A stretch of DNA of 18,030 nt from Nitrospirota bacterium (GTDB lineage Bacteria; Nitrospirota; CAKKRA01; 9FT-COMBO-42-15), in NCBI GenBank assembly GCA_023248415.1, contig JAHFEP010000038.1, positions 1 through 18,030 on the forward strand, written 5' to 3'. Each line of letters opens with the position of its first letter. The stretch's first letter is position 1. Shown here in pieces: positions 5,873-13,712 of this stretch. Position numbers and translations under genes: made by a program. Under the pieces are notes generated by a model, which worked only from the letters and a program-made list of their open reading frames with translations, made no database searches and was not told the origin of the DNA.

Positions 5873-8800
5873 TCAAATGGCTTTTTGCTGCCCTGATTGG
5901 CGGCGGTCATGGCAGCGCCTGTCTAATGAAACTGTTTCTGCCTGCTGCCGCCGCTCCCGTGTGACTAATCGGCGATCCACTATACCATCTGCACGCAAAC
6001 GGACCTTCTGGCCTGTTTTAAGGCTGTTCATGGCGCCATGTACCTGCACAATGCAAGGCAACTGATATTCTCTGGCTATAATGGCCATGTGGCTAAGCCA
6101 TCCGCCAACCTCGGTAACAATGCCGGCAGCCCTTGGAAAGAGCGGATACAGATCAGGCTCTGCAAAACGTGCTACAATAATCTCGCCGTCCTGAAAATCT
6201 GCCATACATTCAGGCTGCTCAAGGATGCGAACAGGGACAATGATCTCGGAGTGGCCTGAAACACGTTTGCCGGACAATGCGCCAGCATTTTCAAAGTGTG
6301 AATTAATACGGCCGTTAGAATCAAATACTATCTTTTCCAATTGCAGCACAGACAGTTCTGTCGGAAGAGTAATAGCCTTAAACGTCTCATTCTGCTGTTT
6401 GCGCACATGGATTATTTCCATAGCGCTATCTATATTAGCAGGCAGAAGTTCTATAATCTCCTCTGCCCGCAAGTAGAAAATCCCATTGTCAAGCCGCAGC
6501 CGTTCATCCAGCTCCAGGGCCAATGGCCTGAGTGAGGCCAATGCCCGCATGCAATGATGCTTGGCATCTTCTTTAAGGCTCTGAAATCGTTGGGCACGCT
6601 CTATAACTGCCTTTAAGTACCTGCTCTCCGGTATCTCGGCCTGTGTAACAGGCGCTATAGCCGCAGCTGTTTCCACAAGCGCAGTCAGTGAGTCCGGGAG
6701 TTCATGATAACGCGGTTCAGCCAACTCGTAATCATGCATGGATCTGTGGCCATAAATGGTGAGAAAATCAGCAAGCACACGTTTGCCGCTTTTAATCTCA
6801 GGCAGCAATTCATAGGCGCACTGCATCAGGGTCTTTGGCCCTGCGCCAAGATACGCTGCTGTGTCCATGCTGCGCTTCTTTAATGCGCGCTCCGCTGCTT
6901 TTAAATAAAAATCAGCAGCGATGTTAATGATTTCTGCATGCACATAGGCCTCTGTTACAAAATAGATGCGCCATTCCTCAAACAGATGGACCAATTCCAA
7001 TATGCTCAGCCGTGAAAGATCCAGCGCTTCACGCAGACGCATATCTTTTTGAAATTGCGGCAGGAACTCATTCATAAATGCCTGCTCAATCTGTTCTGCC
7101 TGCCTTGAAAGACGGAAAGAGGCAAGTGCGCCAGTTCCCTTTGCCAGACGCCGCATTCCTTCAGTGTTATTGACATAAAGCGAACCAAAGAGGGTAACGA
7201 TATAAGGTGGTGAATCATCATGGAGATAGTAAGCAATGCCCAGTCTCGAGCAGGCAATATCAGTTGCCCCGCCGAATGACCATAGCGACTCCATGAGCGA
7301 CAAGCTCATCGGCGTGGGTCTGGGCAGCAGCTCTGCAAGCTCATTTTGGATATAAATCGGCTTTTCAGAATCCGATTCACCGCCTGTAAGATGGAGCAGT
7401 CTCTGGCGCTCGGTCTCCATAACAGCATGAGGACTGTGCCCTTCGGTTACGGTTGTGGTTATATCCCGCGACTGGAGAATGAAGAATTGCCCTTGCACGT
7501 ATGCCCATTCAATGTCCTGTGGGCAGCGAAACAGTTTCTCCACCTTGTTACCTAATTGAATCAATGGCTTGAAGTCAATAGGCATATTAATAGTATTATC
7601 CAGCGGCATGCCGCTCGCTCTTCCATATTGTGCAGCATGAGGTTTTACATTACCGCTGACCAGCCCTTCACCAAGTCCTTCTACAAACTCAATGAGCATA
7701 GAGCCTGTAGAAGATGGATGCCGTGTGAACAGCACGCCAGCGTACTCTGCCGGAATCATGGCCTGTACCAGTACACTGCCTCGGCAGTGCGTCTCAGTGC
7801 TGTACGTCTTGACACAGGCATTACCATAGGAATTTCTTACCCTAACAATTGCCTCAATCAGGTTTGCCCGGGTGACATTCAGGACTGATTCAAATACGCC
7901 TGCAAAACTCTGTTTTTCACCATCCTCAGCATTGCCTGTGCTGCGTACTGCCACATTTTTCAGTCCTATGCGGTCAAAGGCCTTATAAATTGATGCACGT
8001 TCGTGTTCTGCAAGCCCTTGTTCATCAGTGCTCTCTACGCTGCACAAGAGCGTATCCGTAACCACAAAACCGTCAGGTACAGGCAAATCATCTGTTAACA
8101 TCTGCCCAAGCCTGGAGGCCTTGTTGCCTGACCCGGCGAAATGATGGGCATCCTTGAGCATAACTATACTGGCATCAGCCTTCTTAATCGGAGCTGCAGC
8201 AGCTTTGTATTGTAATCGGCGCTGGAATACCGAATGCATCACACGGTTCTGCACAGTAAGAAATGCAAGGCTTCCCACAAGATAGAGATTTGCTGCTGCA
8301 TTCAACGGCACTGTTATAATCATAAGTAATACCGCTGCGCCAAGACTTATTGCAAAATAAAGACGCGTACGCTCTGGCTTCATATTCAGAAGATACGCGG
8401 CAATAAGAATTGCCACGACAAGAGGCAGCAGCCGCAGGGGGTCTGGTTTGCCGAGCTCAGGTATCCATAAAAACGGCTCAGCAGAACCAGTGGAAATTGT
8501 CTGCACAACAGAGAAAAACAGCAGGAATAAAATTAGTTGTATTATATTGCCTATTAGATTCCAGCCAGGAGTCAGGCCTTCACGTTTATACAAACGCATC
8601 AGCGCACGGCCCATCCGGGCGCTATCCCTCTTCCAACGTTCCTTTAACGCATGTATCTCATGTGTTATTTTTTTCTGAATAAAACTGTCACGCTCAGATT
8701 TGTAGCTGATTGGAAGCACCATGAGACGCAGTAATGCCAATGTTACTATAATGGCAGCAGCAAGAGAACCTGTTCTTTCAGAAGCCGATGCCAGCAAGGT

Positions 8801-9958
8801 GTGCAATGGAGAAAGCGCTATGCCTAAGAGCGTCTGTTGTTCTTGGCTCGCACGCCACTCAGCAACATACTGCTTTTCTTTTGCAGGTATTGCGAACTCA
8901 TGCGGTACAGTATATCGCCCTTGGTAATCATAGCCGCGGCGCCATAATTTTACACCTAACACCTTGGCATAAAAACAACTACGTTTGTCATAACAGGGTA
9001 TAACAATGGGTTTGCGCGGAATATCCGCAATGGCCGCATCAATTTCAGGTGTTGTCATCTTTCGTAAAGGTATGTTGATGGCATCCGGCAGATGTTGCTG
9101 GGCAAAGTCTCCCGGGTAGCGCACGTCTATAAACAGGGTTTTGCCACTGAGAAACATTTCCATAACCCTGGGGGTATCCAGCAATGCATCATGTCGAGGA
9201 TGCGCTGGCAAGTCCCGCAGATCAACCCTCTTGCTCTCTGTCCCTGTCAGCGGGCGATTTTCAGTAAGCCACTTCTCATATCCTCCAATCATGAAGCGGC
9301 ATGAGATGCCCTGTTTGGCAAACTCTATGCACAGCTCGGAGCTGCGATTGCCTGAATAGCAGAGCAGAACATTTTCCCGATCCTTTGTCAGCAGCCTATC
9401 TGCATTTAGCTGGGTATCAGGGTAGCGGCTGTGTATTGCACCGGCAATATAGCCGAATTCATACTCCTCTGTTTCACGTACATCAATAATATTCATCTGC
9501 CGGCCTTCCTTAAGCCAGACAGATAGGGTATCTGTGCTGATTCCATACGGGTTTTTCATCTGTTCGCTGAATGCCAGTGTTTTTAGGCTTGTATCACCGA
9601 CCTTTTTCCCTGCCTCTTTTGAGGAGCGCCAGAGATTGGTCTGAATGCGCTGATTCTGTTCATCAGCATGCCGCAGATACTGCAGAAGGTTTGCAGACAG
9701 GGAAATGAATAAGAGTAATGAAACAGACCAAAAGAGCCATCGTGAGCTGCGCGACAGCGTACCTTGTGTGCGGCGCCGTCCGAGAAAACCGGCGCCAAGC
9801 ACTGCAGCTCCCAGACCAATGAGTTGGGCGCCGCTTGCAAACATATTGATGACAAGGTCAGGTGAAGGAATAGACCATGCGATGGATGGAAAAAAAAGGA
9901 AAAAAGCGGACAGCAGCGCTATTGGCTGCCACAAAGAGCGGCAAACAAGTGGCTTCAA
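5873..9958 (-). CDS. rhodanese-rhodanese-YidC/Oxa1-PEP-synthase-like membrane fusion protein
   Basis: This is one uninterrupted 1361-codon frame. Residues 1-29 form a signal peptide (cleavage near AWS); about 41-60 and 74-94 are membrane helices separated by RRR. Rhodanese 1 spans about 138-238 (loop CYSGNRS, C200) and rhodanese 2 about 258-345 (loop CYDKRS, C322). Residues about 378-582 match the YidC/Oxa1 core: a helix with conserved R411 before LPIS, a charged cytoplasmic hairpin, YKREGLTPGWN, then hydrophobic helices. Residues about 598-835 are a PPDK/PEP-synthase ATP-binding domain (GNKASRLGQM, VAVRSTGNAEDG, SFAG, ending FILQSRD). The middle, about 865-1190, resembles rifampin phosphotransferase (NELAELLPRPTPMSLSL). 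About 1228-1330 is the swivelling domain with GGWLSHMAIIARE, phosphohistidine candidate H1290. The start is TTG at 9958 after a G-rich GGGGGGAAG. Codon use is CGN-rich, unlike its neighbours. Substrate and physiological role are unknown. Confidence 0.88.
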   Translation of the reverse strand: MKPLVCRSLWQPIALLSAFFLFFPSIAWSIPSPDLVINMFASGAQLIGLGAAVLGAGFLGRRRTQGTLSRSSRWLFWSVSLLLFISLSANLLQYLRHADEQNQRIQTNLWRSSKEAGKKVGDTSLKTLAFSEQMKNPYGISTDTLSVWLKEGRQMNIIDVRETEEYEFGYIAGAIHSRYPDTQLNADRLLTKDRENVLLCYSGNRSSELCIEFAKQGISCRFMIGGYEKWLTENRPLTGTESKRVDLRDLPAHPRHDALLDTPRVMEMFLSGKTLFIDVRYPGDFAQQHLPDAINIPLRKMTTPEIDAAIADIPRKPIVIPCYDKRSCFYAKVLGVKLWRRGYDYQGRYTVPHEFAIPAKEKQYVAEWRASQEQQTLLGIALSPLHTLLASASERTGSLAAAIIVTLALLRLMVLPISYKSERDSFIQKKITHEIHALKERWKRDSARMGRALMRLYKREGLTPGWNLIGNIIQLILFLLFFSVVQTISTGSAEPFLWIPELGKPDPLRLLPLVVAILIAAYLLNMKPERTRLYFAISLGAAVLLMIITVPLNAAANLYLVGSLAFLTVQNRVMHSVFQRRLQYKAAAAPIKKADASIVMLKDAHHFAGSGNKASRLGQMLTDDLPVPDGFVVTDTLLCSVESTDEQGLAEHERASIYKAFDRIGLKNVAVRSTGNAEDGEKQSFAGVFESVLNVTRANLIEAIVRVRNSYGNACVKTYSTETHCRGSVLVQAMIPAEYAGVLFTRHPSSTGSMLIEFVEGLGEGLVSGNVKPHAAQYGRASGMPLDNTINMPIDFKPLIQLGNKVEKLFRCPQDIEWAYVQGQFFILQSRDITTTVTEGHSPHAVMETERQRLLHLTGGESDSEKPIYIQNELAELLPRPTPMSLSLMESLWSFGGATDIACSRLGIAYYLHDDSPPYIVTLFGSLYVNNTEGMRRLAKGTGALASFRLSRQAEQIEQAFMNEFLPQFQKDMRLREALDLSRLSILELVHLFEEWRIYFVTEAYVHAEIINIAADFYLKAAERALKKRSMDTAAYLGAGPKTLMQCAYELLPEIKSGKRVLADFLTIYGHRSMHDYELAEPRYHELPDSLTALVETAAAIAPVTQAEIPESRYLKAVIERAQRFQSLKEDAKHHCMRALASLRPLALELDERLRLDNGIFYLRAEEIIELLPANIDSAMEIIHVRKQQNETFKAITLPTELSVLQLEKIVFDSNGRINSHFENAGALSGKRVSGHSEIIVPVRILEQPECMADFQDGEIIVARFAEPDLYPLFPRAAGIVTEVGGWLSHMAIIAREYQLPCIVQVHGAMNSLKTGQKVRLRADGIVDRRLVTRERRQQAETVSLDRRCHDRRQSGQQKAI

Positions 9959-10114
9959 GTTCTTCCCCCCCTGTTTTAAATAGTTATCAGGTAATTGAAC
10001 CTATAACATAAAGGTCCAGTTAACCTTAGCGAGCCGAGAACTGTTATATTTTTAAAATATTTTGACTGATTTTCTCTTGGCTCGCAGCCCCATTGCAATC
10101 TCTTTTGTATGTTT

Positions 10115-10151
10115 GTAGCTTCCATTCTTGCTATATAAACAAGGAAGCTAC
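10115..10151. repeat. perfect 9-bp inverted repeat
   Basis: GTAGCTTCC (10115-10123) and GGAAGCTAC (10143-10151) flank a 19-base A/T-rich loop. No T-tract follows, so it is not a standard terminator; it may be an operator or a leader hairpin between the divergent genes. Confidence 0.5.
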
Positions 10152-10199
10152 TAATTGTGCAGGGAAGCATACTTAATTTTATTTAACTTGTCAAGCGCA

Positions 10200-10227
10200 T
10201 TGCATGTTTTTTTCGCTGCATTATATT
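10200..10227 (+). promoter_or_regulatory. rmuC: weak candidate promoter for rmuC
   Basis: TTGCAT (10200-10205) and TATATT (10222-10227) are spaced by 16 bases. Transcription would start around 10234, about 50 bases before the rmuC ATG. The match is moderate only. Confidence 0.3.
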
Positions 10228-10282
10228 GGAGTGTATGTAATTAATATTGAAATTTAGATAAGTTATATGTTAGATTAAACTA

Positions 10283-11458
10283 ATGTCAAATGAAGCTGTG
10301 ATAATATTGCTTGCAGTAGTAATTGCAGGGGCTGCAATAGCATTTTTAACTATATGGAGGATGCAAAAGAGGCCTGAAACTGCAGATATGTTCCAGCAGC
10401 AGCTCCTTGAACTCAGCAGACAAATGATGGAGATGCAGAAACATCAGACAGATGTGCCGAGGATACTAAGCGAAGGACAGGTAAAGAATCTTGAGACAAT
10501 AAATAAGCAGCTTACATCTATGGTTGATGTATTTAATCAGAATATAAACTCTTTGAGAAACGCAATGCATGAACAGCTTACAAAGACCCAGGGCAATATC
10601 TCTCAGCAGCTTGAAGGCACTACTAAGGTGGTTTCAGATGTAAGGCAGAAGCTCGGCGAGCTTTCTGAAACTGCAAAGAACATGCATGAGCTTGGAAAGG
10701 ATATAAATAAACTTCAGGATATACTTAAACCGCCAAAGCTTCGCGGCAATATCGGCGAGCTTTTTTTGGAGGATCTGCTAAAGCAGATACTTCCAACAAA
10801 AAATTATACTATGCAATATTCCTTTAAATCAGGCGAGCGGGTAGATGCAGTAATAAGATTGGGCGATAATCTGGTGCCTATTGATTCAAAGTTTCCACTT
10901 GACAGTTTTAACAGGATAGAAAAGGCAGAAGGAGAGGCAGACAAGAAAAACGCAAAGAAGGATTTTGCAAGAGACCTGAAAAATCAAATCAATGAGATTG
11001 CAAAAAAATATATCAGGCCTGATGAAGGAACCTATGACTTTGCAATGATGTATATACCTGCAGAGAATATATTCTACGAAGTGATTATTAAGGACGATGC
11101 CTTTGTTGAAGAAAAAGGGCTCTTATCTTATGCATTGGAAAGGCATGTGGTTCCAGTATCGCCTAATAGCTTTTACGCCTATCTGATGGCAATTGCCTAC
11201 GGCCTGCGCGGTATGCACATTGAAAAGCAGGCGCAGGAGATCAGGGGAAGCCTTACAGAGCTTCAGCAGGGATTTGGAAGGTTTATGGATGTCTTTGGCA
11301 GCCTTGGGAAGAATATAGATATGTCTTCAAGAAAGTTTGATGAGGCATCCAAAAAGGCTGAGAGATTCCATGATAATCTTTCATTGATTACTGGCAAAAC
11401 CATACAGATTGATGAGGGCAAAACCTATCTTGACGAAAAAGAGGTTAATAAGGATTAA
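10283..11458 (+). CDS. rmuC: RmuC-family DNA recombination protein
   Basis: The 391-residue protein has the RmuC layout. An N-terminal membrane helix (residues about 5-25) is followed by a long coiled coil rich in Gln and Glu (about 35-145) and the RmuC domain (about 148-365). The domain contains PPKLRGNIGELFLEDLL, then ERVDAVIRL and PIDSKFPLD. E159, D188, D201 and K203 fit the restriction-endonuclease-like acidic/lysine pattern proposed for the family. RmuC is reported to limit recombination at inverted repeats and is thought to act as a membrane-tethered nuclease. The ATG at 10283 lacks an obvious Shine-Dalgarno sequence. It is transcribed divergently from the fusion gene, and its stop lies only a few bases before the tRNA-Pro promoter. 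Confidence 0.92.
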   Translation: MSNEAVIILLAVVIAGAAIAFLTIWRMQKRPETADMFQQQLLELSRQMMEMQKHQTDVPRILSEGQVKNLETINKQLTSMVDVFNQNINSLRNAMHEQLTKTQGNISQQLEGTTKVVSDVRQKLGELSETAKNMHELGKDINKLQDILKPPKLRGNIGELFLEDLLKQILPTKNYTMQYSFKSGERVDAVIRLGDNLVPIDSKFPLDSFNRIEKAEGEADKKNAKKDFARDLKNQINEIAKKYIRPDEGTYDFAMMYIPAENIFYEVIIKDDAFVEEKGLLSYALERHVVPVSPNSFYAYLMAIAYGLRGMHIEKQAQEIRGSLTELQQGFGRFMDVFGSLGKNIDMSSRKFDEASKKAERFHDNLSLITGKTIQIDEGKTYLDEKEVNKD

Positions 11459-11463
11459 TTTGT

Positions 11464-11492
11464 TTGACAAGCCTGAATATATTTAGTATATT
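11464..11492 (+). promoter_or_regulatory. promoter of tRNA-Pro and probably of the following genes
   Basis: TTGACA (11464-11469) and TATATT (11487-11492) have a 17-base spacer. Transcription would begin about 20 bases before the mature tRNA at 11519. With no terminator after the tRNA, it may also read into the acylphosphatase-nlpD genes. Confidence 0.75.
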
Positions 11493-11518
11493 ATAGATAC
11501 TTATTCAGCATACTTATT

Positions 11519-11596
<78 letters not shown>

Positions 11597-11608
11597 TTAT
11601 GAAGGTTC

Positions 11609-11899
11609 ATGGATATGCTTAACAGCAAGGGAAGGGCAGAGATATTTATAAGCGGCAGGGTGCAGGGTGTTGGATACAGATTTTTTACAGAGGATACAGC
11701 AGCAGAATTGGACTTAAGAGGATTTTCAAAAAACCTTCCGGACGGCAGGGTTCAGGTAGAAGTGGAAGGCGAGACTGATAGCATAAAAAAATTTATTGAA
11801 AAACTAAAGGCAGGCCCGAGTGCAGCAAGGGTTCTGGATGTAAAGATTGAATGGAAGAATTATGAAGGGCTTTATGCTGATTTTTCTATCAAATTTTGA
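11609..11899 (+). CDS. acyP: acylphosphatase
   Basis: The 96-residue protein hydrolyses carboxyl-phosphate bonds of acylphosphates such as 1,3-bisphosphoglycerate and carbamoyl phosphate. It carries the full family signature: ISGRVQGVGYRFF, whose loop binds phosphate with catalytic R24, and GFSKNLPDGRVQVEVEG, with catalytic N42 positioning the water. Its length is typical. Two in-frame ATGs are possible. The one at 11609 leaves only three bases after GAAGG (11601-11605), whereas the one at 11615 has better spacing, so the true protein may be two residues shorter. It follows tRNA-Pro closely and its stop codon region touches the lipoprotein gene, so the two are probably cotranscribed. Confidence 0.95.
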   Translation: MDMLNSKGRAEIFISGRVQGVGYRFFTEDTAAELDLRGFSKNLPDGRVQVEVEGETDSIKKFIEKLKAGPSAARVLDVKIEWKNYEGLYADFSIKF

Positions 11900-12633
11900 T
11901 AGAGCAGAAAAAGGAGGTTAAAGAGATTAGAAGACTCCTTTTACGGATTCCTGTATTATTGGTTAGTGTCAATATTGTTTTTTCAACTATTTCATGTTCT
12001 ACAATTCCCACAAAGCAAACCGACGGCAAAGGCGTTTACCATAAGATAAAGAGGGGCCAGACACTCTGGCGCATTGCAAAGACATACGGCATAGATTTAG
12101 AGCTTCTTGCAAAGGCAAATAATCTTGAGGATGCAACTGAAATAAAAACAGGCGGGCTGATTTTTATTCCAAATGCTGAAAAGGCATTGGAGGTTGAGAT
12201 ATATAATCCGCATGAAGCGCTCGCCAAAAAGGTGTCTATCCCTCCATCTGTTAATAGAGGGGAAATTGAGCTTATCTGGCCGGTAAATGGCAAGGTTACA
12301 TCTCCCTATGGCAGCAGGAATGGCAAGAAACACGATGGTGTTGATATAAGTGTTCCCAAGGGAACGCCGATAAAGGCAGCAGCAGGCGGCGTGGTATCCT
12401 TTTCTGGAAGAAGTTTTAATGATTACGGCAAGATGATAGTTATTAAACATAATAGTGATTTTTCTACTGTGTATGCGCATAATTCTGAAAATATCGTTGA
12501 AGAAGGGAATGAGGTAAAGAAGGGGCAGGTGATAGGAAGGGTCGGCAACAGCGGCAATGCAAGCGGCTATCACCTTCATTTTGAGGTAAGGAGGGAGGAG
12601 AAACCTATTAATCCTCTTTTTTTCTTGCCTTAA
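11896..12633 (+). CDS. nlpD: LysM/M23 peptidase lipoprotein (NlpD-like)
   Basis: The longest frame (245 residues) begins with TTG at 11896, overlapping the acylphosphatase stop. An ATT at 11926 is a likelier start: a strong AAGGAGG (11911-11917) lies eight bases before it. Starting there gives a classic lipoprotein signal, RRLLLRIPVLLVSVN followed by a STISC lipobox (C34 in the long numbering). A LysM domain follows (residues about 48-92, GQTLWRIAKTYGI), for peptidoglycan binding. An M23 endopeptidase domain (about 125-243) has H146 and D150 in KKHDGVD, YAH with H195, and HLH at 226-228. The zinc ligands, which E. coli NlpD lacks, are all present, so this protein may cleave peptidoglycan itself. 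It is directly upstream of an rpoS-like gene, as in proteobacterial nlpD-rpoS. Confidence 0.88.
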   Translation: MIEQKKEVKEIRRLLLRIPVLLVSVNIVFSTISCSTIPTKQTDGKGVYHKIKRGQTLWRIAKTYGIDLELLAKANNLEDATEIKTGGLIFIPNAEKALEVEIYNPHEALAKKVSIPPSVNRGEIELIWPVNGKVTSPYGSRNGKKHDGVDISVPKGTPIKAAAGGVVSFSGRSFNDYGKMIVIKHNSDFSTVYAHNSENIVEEGNEVKKGQVIGRVGNSGNASGYHLHFEVRREEKPINPLFFLP

Positions 12634-12651
12634 GAAATTTTTTGTTATAAT
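12625..12651 (+). promoter_or_regulatory. candidate promoter for the rpoS-like gene
   Basis: A perfect TATAAT (12646-12651) is preceded by TTGCCT (12625-12630) with a short 15-base spacer, overlapping the end of the lipoprotein gene. Transcription would start near 12658, about 18 bases before the sigma factor ATG. The spacer makes it moderate evidence. Confidence 0.5.
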
Positions 12652-12675
12652 ATTTAAAAAGCCTTTGGAGGCAAT

Positions 12676-13683
12676 ATGATCTCAAAAAAGAAGAAGTCTT
12701 TTGAATTAGAAGTAGATGACGGATTATTAAAAGAGGAAGATGCAAGGGAAAATGATATAAGTCATGAGGAAACCGACGACCCCTTTGCAGAGGCATTAAA
12801 AGAGGATGCTGAGGAAGAAAAAGCAGAAGCAGATAATGAGGTAGAAGAAGAGGGCGGCTTAGATACAATCCGTTCATATCTTAAAGAGATCAGGAAATCG
12901 CCGCTCCTGACATTTGATGAGGAGCAGGAGCTTGCAAAGAGGATAATAAAAGGCGACGAGGCTGCAAGGCAGAAGATGATAGAATCAAACCTGCGCCTTG
13001 TGGTTAACATTGGGAAAAGATACATCAACCGCGGGCTTCCCTTTTCAGATATAATAGAAGAGGGGAATCTTGGCCTGATGAAGGCAGTAGAAAAATTTAA
13101 ATATGAGAAGGGATTTAAGTTCAGCACATACGCATCGTGGTGGATAAGGCAGTCTATTGAAAGGGCAATAATTAATCAGACAAGGACAATCCGCCTCCCG
13201 GTGCACATTGCAGAGAGCATTAACAGCTTTATGTCTGTGCTTGGACCACTTATTCAGGATTTGGGAAGAGAGCCGTCTGTTGAAGAGGTTGCAGAAAAGA
13301 TGGGGGTTGCGGTTGAAGAGGTCAGAAAGATAAGGCAGATAATAAGAAAGACCTATTCCCTTGACAGGCCGCTGGGCGATAGGGATGAGAACTCATTAAA
13401 GGATATAATTGAGGATACAGCAATCCTGTCGCCTGCAAAGACAACAGAAGGGATTAAGAGAAGAGAAGAGATAATCAAATGGCTTGACCTGCTGAAGGAG
13501 ATGGAGAGAGAGATTATAACAATGCGATTTGGTCTGGACGGTAGCGAGCCGAGGACGCTTGAGGTTATAGGCAAGCAGTTTGGCATTACAAGGGAACGGG
13601 TAAGGCAGATTGAGGCAACATCATTGGCAAAATTGAGATTTATAACAAACAAAAGGTCAATAAAGTTTGAAGAGCTGTTATAA
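12676..13683 (+). CDS. rpoS: RpoS-like sigma-70 family (group 2) sigma factor
   Basis: The 335-residue protein directs RNA polymerase to -10/-35 promoters. An acidic N-terminus (residues 1-60) replaces the long region 1.1 of RpoD. Region 1.2 begins near DTIRSYLKEI (63-72); region 2 covers about 95-180 and includes FSTYASWWIRQSIERAIINQ, then TRTIRLPVHI. The IERAI-NQTRTIRLP wording is closer to RpoS than to RpoD. Region 3 is about 185-250. Region 4.2 has RTLEVIGKQFGITRERVRQI, the helix-turn-helix that reads the -35 element. GGAGG at 12667-12671 precedes the ATG at 12676. It follows the NlpD-like gene by 42 bases and precedes apt by 29. The RpoS label rests on region 2.4 and gene order; its exact role in this organism (stationary phase or general stress) is inferred. 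Confidence 0.88.
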   Translation: MISKKKKSFELEVDDGLLKEEDARENDISHEETDDPFAEALKEDAEEEKAEADNEVEEEGGLDTIRSYLKEIRKSPLLTFDEEQELAKRIIKGDEAARQKMIESNLRLVVNIGKRYINRGLPFSDIIEEGNLGLMKAVEKFKYEKGFKFSTYASWWIRQSIERAIINQTRTIRLPVHIAESINSFMSVLGPLIQDLGREPSVEEVAEKMGVAVEEVRKIRQIIRKTYSLDRPLGDRDENSLKDIIEDTAILSPAKTTEGIKRREEIIKWLDLLKEMEREIITMRFGLDGSEPRTLEVIGKQFGITRERVRQIEATSLAKLRFITNKRSIKFEELL

Positions 13684-13712
13684 TTAAAAACTAAAGGAGG
13701 CTGGCTAGAAAG

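Larger units (their letters stand above)
9959..10282. other. divergent intergenic region with two hairpins
   Basis: No gene is visible in this 324-base spacer between the divergent fusion and rmuC genes. It holds an interrupted inverted repeat (GCGAGCCGAGAA at 10029-10040 against TTCTCTTGGCTCGC at 10072-10085, two-base bulge) enclosing an A/T-rich core, and a perfect hairpin at 10115-10151. A weak plus-strand promoter is listed separately. No convincing promoter was found for the fusion gene. Confidence 0.6.

Noticed and set aside
8830..8860. GGCTCGC-containing sequences recurring at about 4930, 8848 and 10079, considered as a repeat family
   Set aside because: The shared core is only about 8-9 bases, one copy lies in coding sequence, and the flanks do not align.
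12097..12579. Minus-strand 160-codon frame inside the NlpD-like gene
   Set aside because: It is fully antisense to a gene with intact LysM and M23 motifs, so it is a shadow frame.
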